Positions 61,802 through 64,000 of a stretch of DNA of 64,000 nt are shown here, piece after piece. The translations under genes and the position numbers were made by a program. Under the pieces are notes generated by a model that was given only the letters and a program-made list of their open reading frames with translations, ran no database searches and was not told the DNA's origin. The DNA comes from Hyphomicrobiales bacterium (GTDB lineage Bacteria > Pseudomonadota > Alphaproteobacteria > Rhizobiales > Xanthobacteraceae), in contig JADJPN010000006.1 of NCBI GenBank assembly GCA_016713235.1, positions 32,286 through 96,285 of the forward strand, in the 5' to 3' direction. Each line of letters begins with the position of its first letter. The first letter of the stretch is position 1.

Positions 61802-63060
61802 ATGGCGAGATTAATACGAGACCCGAAACTTGAATCGCGCACTGCGCGAGCAACTCTCAAAGTGAGAAAAGCACCGTACTGGCGGACGCTCGAGCCAGGA
61901 CTCGCGCTAGGATTCAGGCGCGGCAAGACCGGAGGCTTGTGGATTGCGCGGCGATACTTGAACGCACAAAAATACGAGACCAAAAGCATCGGTATTGCTG
62001 ACGACCATAGATCCGGCGGCATCGCCATTCTCTCTTACGCGCGCACGCCATGGCGGCCGCACGATCATGGTGGCTAGAGAAGCAGAACACAGCGACGCAG
62101 CGCGAACGGCCTAAGATCGACTATTCGGTGAGCGACGCGCTCGATGACCTACCTCGCGCACTTAGCAGCCGAGGGCTCGCGCGGCTAGAGGGGAGCCAGA
62201 GGCAAGATTGAACTGCATATTCGACCTGGCCTTGGTCCGCAAATCGTTTTCAAGCTCACTACACGGCAGTTAAGCGACTTTCGGGGCTCTCTGGGCAAAG
62301 CGCGCGATTGGGCCGCTCCAAGAGGCCCTAAGACTCCCGGAAGGCACTGCACTCCGATGACACCACCGAGGCAACTAGAGCAAGGCGAGCCACTGCAAAC
62401 CGCGTAATGACTGCGTTGAAAGCCGCGTTGAACTTAGCTTATCAGCATGGGCTAGTTCCAAGCGATCATGCCTGGCGCCGCGTGAAGCGTTTCCCGCATA
62501 CCGATGCGCCGCGAATCCGATGGCTTAGCAAAGAGCATATCCGCGCGCTCGATGCTGCGCTCGAGAGTCCTTTCAAAGAACTTGCAGAGCGCTCGTTACT
62601 GGAGCGATACAGCGAGCTGTGCAACTCCGATGTCATGACTTCGAAGCCACATCGAGAACGCTACAACTCCGCCGAACAAAGCATGGGAAGCAACGCACAG
62701 TTTATCTAAACAACGAAGGGTTTTCAGTAATCAATGGAGCTACCAAAGACCTGCAACCGTCTGATTTCATATTTCGGAAGTCCGATGGCTCTCCTTGGAA
62801 GCGATCAGAACAGTCGAGACCGATGAAAGCAGCGTGCAAGGCTACCGGCATCACCCTGCCGTCTCATTTCACGACCTTCGCCATACGTTCGGAGCCCTGC
62901 TCGCTCAAAACGGAATATCGATGCGCGTTATAGCTGAAGCGCTCGGTCATGCAGATACGCGCATTACGGAGAAGCTACTACGCGCATTTATCTCCGTCAT
63001 ATGTGGCCGAAGAAATACGCCGTGGCCTTCCAAGAATGCAGCTCAATGTTTCAGGCACAT
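61802..63060 (+). pseudogene. Tyrosine recombinase (phage-type integrase) with several frameshifts
   Basis: The N-terminal arm is at 61802-62077 (RLIRDPKLESRTARATLKVR, GLALGFRRGKTGGLW). Homology then continues in shifting frames through 62407-62600 (ALKAALNLAYQHGLVPSDHAWRRV, then RIRWLSKEHIRALDAAL), 62619-62830 (TKHGKQRTVYLNNEGF, DGSPWKRSEQSRPMKAACK) and 62840-63060 (FHDLRHTFGALLAQNG, ALGHADTRITEK). HxxR and the LGH box are present; the catalytic Tyr region after TRITEK is disturbed by another small deletion. At least four frame changes are needed, far more than elsewhere in the window. It is either decayed or in a poor-quality stretch. Confidence 0.75.
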
Positions 63061-63239
63061 ACCTAATCGACGGACCAACTTAGGTGAGTGAAGCGATGTA
63101 ATTGCAACTGCCGCAGTTGCAGAAAATATTCCTACACATTCATGCCGAAAAGCATTGATCGGGCCACCTAGACTCGATAAGTACAGAACGTCTCGTTGAA
63201 AATGGACGGCCCAGAAATCTCGGCCGCTGCAACTGAGAC

Positions 63240-63404
63240 ATGCCAGATCGAATTGCATACAAGATCGACAAGGCGGCGGAGGTTATCGGCCTCTCCCGCT
63301 CGACGCTCTATGCCGACATGCACGCAGGCATTCTCCCTTTCCTAAAGCGAAAAAGATCGCGACGTATTCTGCACAGCGACCTCGTCAAATATGCGCTGCT
63401 ATGA
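63240..63404 (+). CDS. Small helix-turn-helix protein (excisionase/AlpA-like)
   Basis: This 54-residue protein reads IAYKIDKAAEVIGLSRSTLY then ADMHAGILPFLKRKRSRRIL and HSDLVKYAL, a compact MerR/Xis-type DNA-binding fold (HTH_17). It lies just after the integrase, as recombination directionality factors usually do. The start ATG 63240 has GAG only a short distance upstream. Function as excisionase or element regulator is inferred from fold and position. Confidence 0.65.
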   Translation: MPDRIAYKIDKAAEVIGLSRSTLYADMHAGILPFLKRKRSRRILHSDLVKYALL

Positions 63405-63474
63405 AAGTGAAAGTTTCCGCAGAAGGCGCCTAAAAAAGGCAAAAAATATCCTCCTCAAAGAAAGAGCGAAAATC

Positions 63475-63807
63475 ATGAACCGAATCGAACAAGCAATCGG
63501 CCTCGTCACGAGCAACTTTGAACTCGCAAAGTCACTTACTTCGCTCGATGAATGGAGATCGCTCTCGCCATCTGCAAAGTCCGCTTACTTAACGATGGCC
63601 GCACTTAGAGAAAGCGTGAATGATTGTTTTATCACAGTATCAGCCACTCAGCTGAGCTCACTAATCGGACTTACGGTCTTTGAGTGTGACAACCTCATAA
63701 AGGAGCTGGAGACTGCAGCTTTCGTAACGCGAGACTTCGCTACCGCCATCAAGAAAGTTAATGACGAAAACTTCGTGCTTGTTGTCACACCGAACGCCGT
63801 AGCATGA
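63475..63807 (+). CDS. Hypothetical element protein
   Basis: I do not recognise this 110-residue protein. ATG 63475 is preferred to 63391, which lies inside the helix-turn-helix gene. It contains helical segments NRIEQAIGLVTSNFELAKSL and SAKSAYLTMAALRESVND, then ATQLSSLIGLTVFECDNLIKELETAAFV, which resembles a winged-helix layout. It ends 1 bp before the next ATG, so the two are cotranscribed. Base composition is clearly lower in GC than the chromosome to the left. Confidence 0.5.
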   Translation: MNRIEQAIGLVTSNFELAKSLTSLDEWRSLSPSAKSAYLTMAALRESVNDCFITVSATQLSSLIGLTVFECDNLIKELETAAFVTRDFATAIKKVNDENFVLVVTPNAVA

Positions 63808-63808
63808 C

Positions 63809-64000
63809 ATGGCTGACAACCCTTGGTTCAAGTTTTATCAGAATGACTGGCTGGCTACTCAAGGCGAACTAAATGGTGACGAGCAGTTAGTTTTTCAAAC
63901 TGTCTTGATCCTTATTTACGCAAACGACAAGGCAATCCACACTGATGCGGAACAGATTGCGCGCCGATGCCGAATATCAAGAAAAAGAGCCGCCTTGGCC
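63809..64000 (+). CDS. DUF1376 domain-containing protein (phage replication type, partial)
   Basis: The first 64 codons are present: ADNPWFKFYQNDWLATQG, a DEQLVFQTVLILIYAND segment and DAEQIARRCRISRKRAAL. This is the N-terminus of the DUF1376 family found in phages and prophages, often near replication genes. It runs off the right edge. It supports the view that the element is phage-derived. Confidence 0.7.
   Translation, partial: MADNPWFKFYQNDWLATQGELNGDEQLVFQTVLILIYANDKAIHTDAEQIARRCRISRKRAALA

Larger units (their letters stand above)
61625..64000. mobile_element. Left end of an integrated phage-like element
   Basis: From the tRNA-Glu fragment rightwards come a broken tyrosine integrase, an excisionase-type helix-turn-helix gene, a small unknown gene and a DUF1376 replication-type gene. 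The DNA becomes AT-richer, especially after 63100. The element runs beyond the window; its right end should carry an intact tRNA-Glu. Confidence 0.7.

Overview
The window is high-GC, densely coded chromosome from an alphaproteobacterium. The most likely order is Hyphomicrobiales (Rhizobiales), near the Bradyrhizobiaceae/Xanthobacteraceae. The evidence is the CtrA/SciP/ChpT/FlbD regulatory set, the alphaproteobacterial flagellar order fliF-fliG-fliH-fliN-flbD-flhA, a C4-type 5-aminolevulinate synthase, an EipA/DUF1134 protein and DUF6111/DUF1285 proteins. This assignment rests on gene content and recognised families; no database search was run.

Layout. 1-1601: a minus-strand housekeeping run (probable CCA-adding enzyme start, DUF6111, CoA pyrophosphatase, DUF1285). 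1950-8820: a MoxR AAA / DUF58 / DUF4159 / VWA-like membrane operon. 8917-14306: small metabolic genes (GNAT, glutathionyl-hydroquinone reductase, Nudix, metallophosphoesterase, hydroxypyruvate isomerase-like, EamA transporter). 14319-16796: sciP, flgD, fliK. 16991-19066: mnmA, a PmtA-like methyltransferase and tRNA-Met. 19083-22630: a putR-putA proline catabolism pair. 22627-28623: a lytic transglycosylase and a complete branched-chain amino acid type ABC operon. 28625-29860: hemA. 30187-39364: flagellar motor and export genes. 39725-40444: ctrA. 40500-42420: a poorly coding region with a G/C homopolymer block. 42421-44777: an ABC-2 exporter and a secreted protein. 44846-51100: cheR-cheB-cheY-cheW-cheA and chpT. 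51179-57011: cysQ, YHS protein, eipA-like gene, coiled-coil protein and modABC. 57008-61320: an oxidoreductase, a Lys-rich protein, and an AAA ATPase / VWA metallopeptidase / LCCL module. 61625-64000: the left end of an integrated element in a tRNA-Glu gene.

How it works together. The middle of the window joins motility to the cell-cycle circuit. ChpT passes phosphate to CtrA. CtrA binds TTAACC-type sites, several of which lie in front of flagellar genes here. SciP restrains CtrA. FlbD is the late flagellar sigma-54 activator. The Che operon supplies the chemosensory kinase and adaptation enzymes for the flagellum. Two separate MoxR-type AAA plus VWA systems lie near the two ends.

Sequence quality. 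Four conserved genes (DUF4159, EamA, fliG, MDR oxidoreductase) each read as intact if exactly one base is restored, and there is an implausible G/C homopolymer block after ctrA. This points to consensus or assembly errors more than to real gene loss. The integrase at the right end is far more broken.
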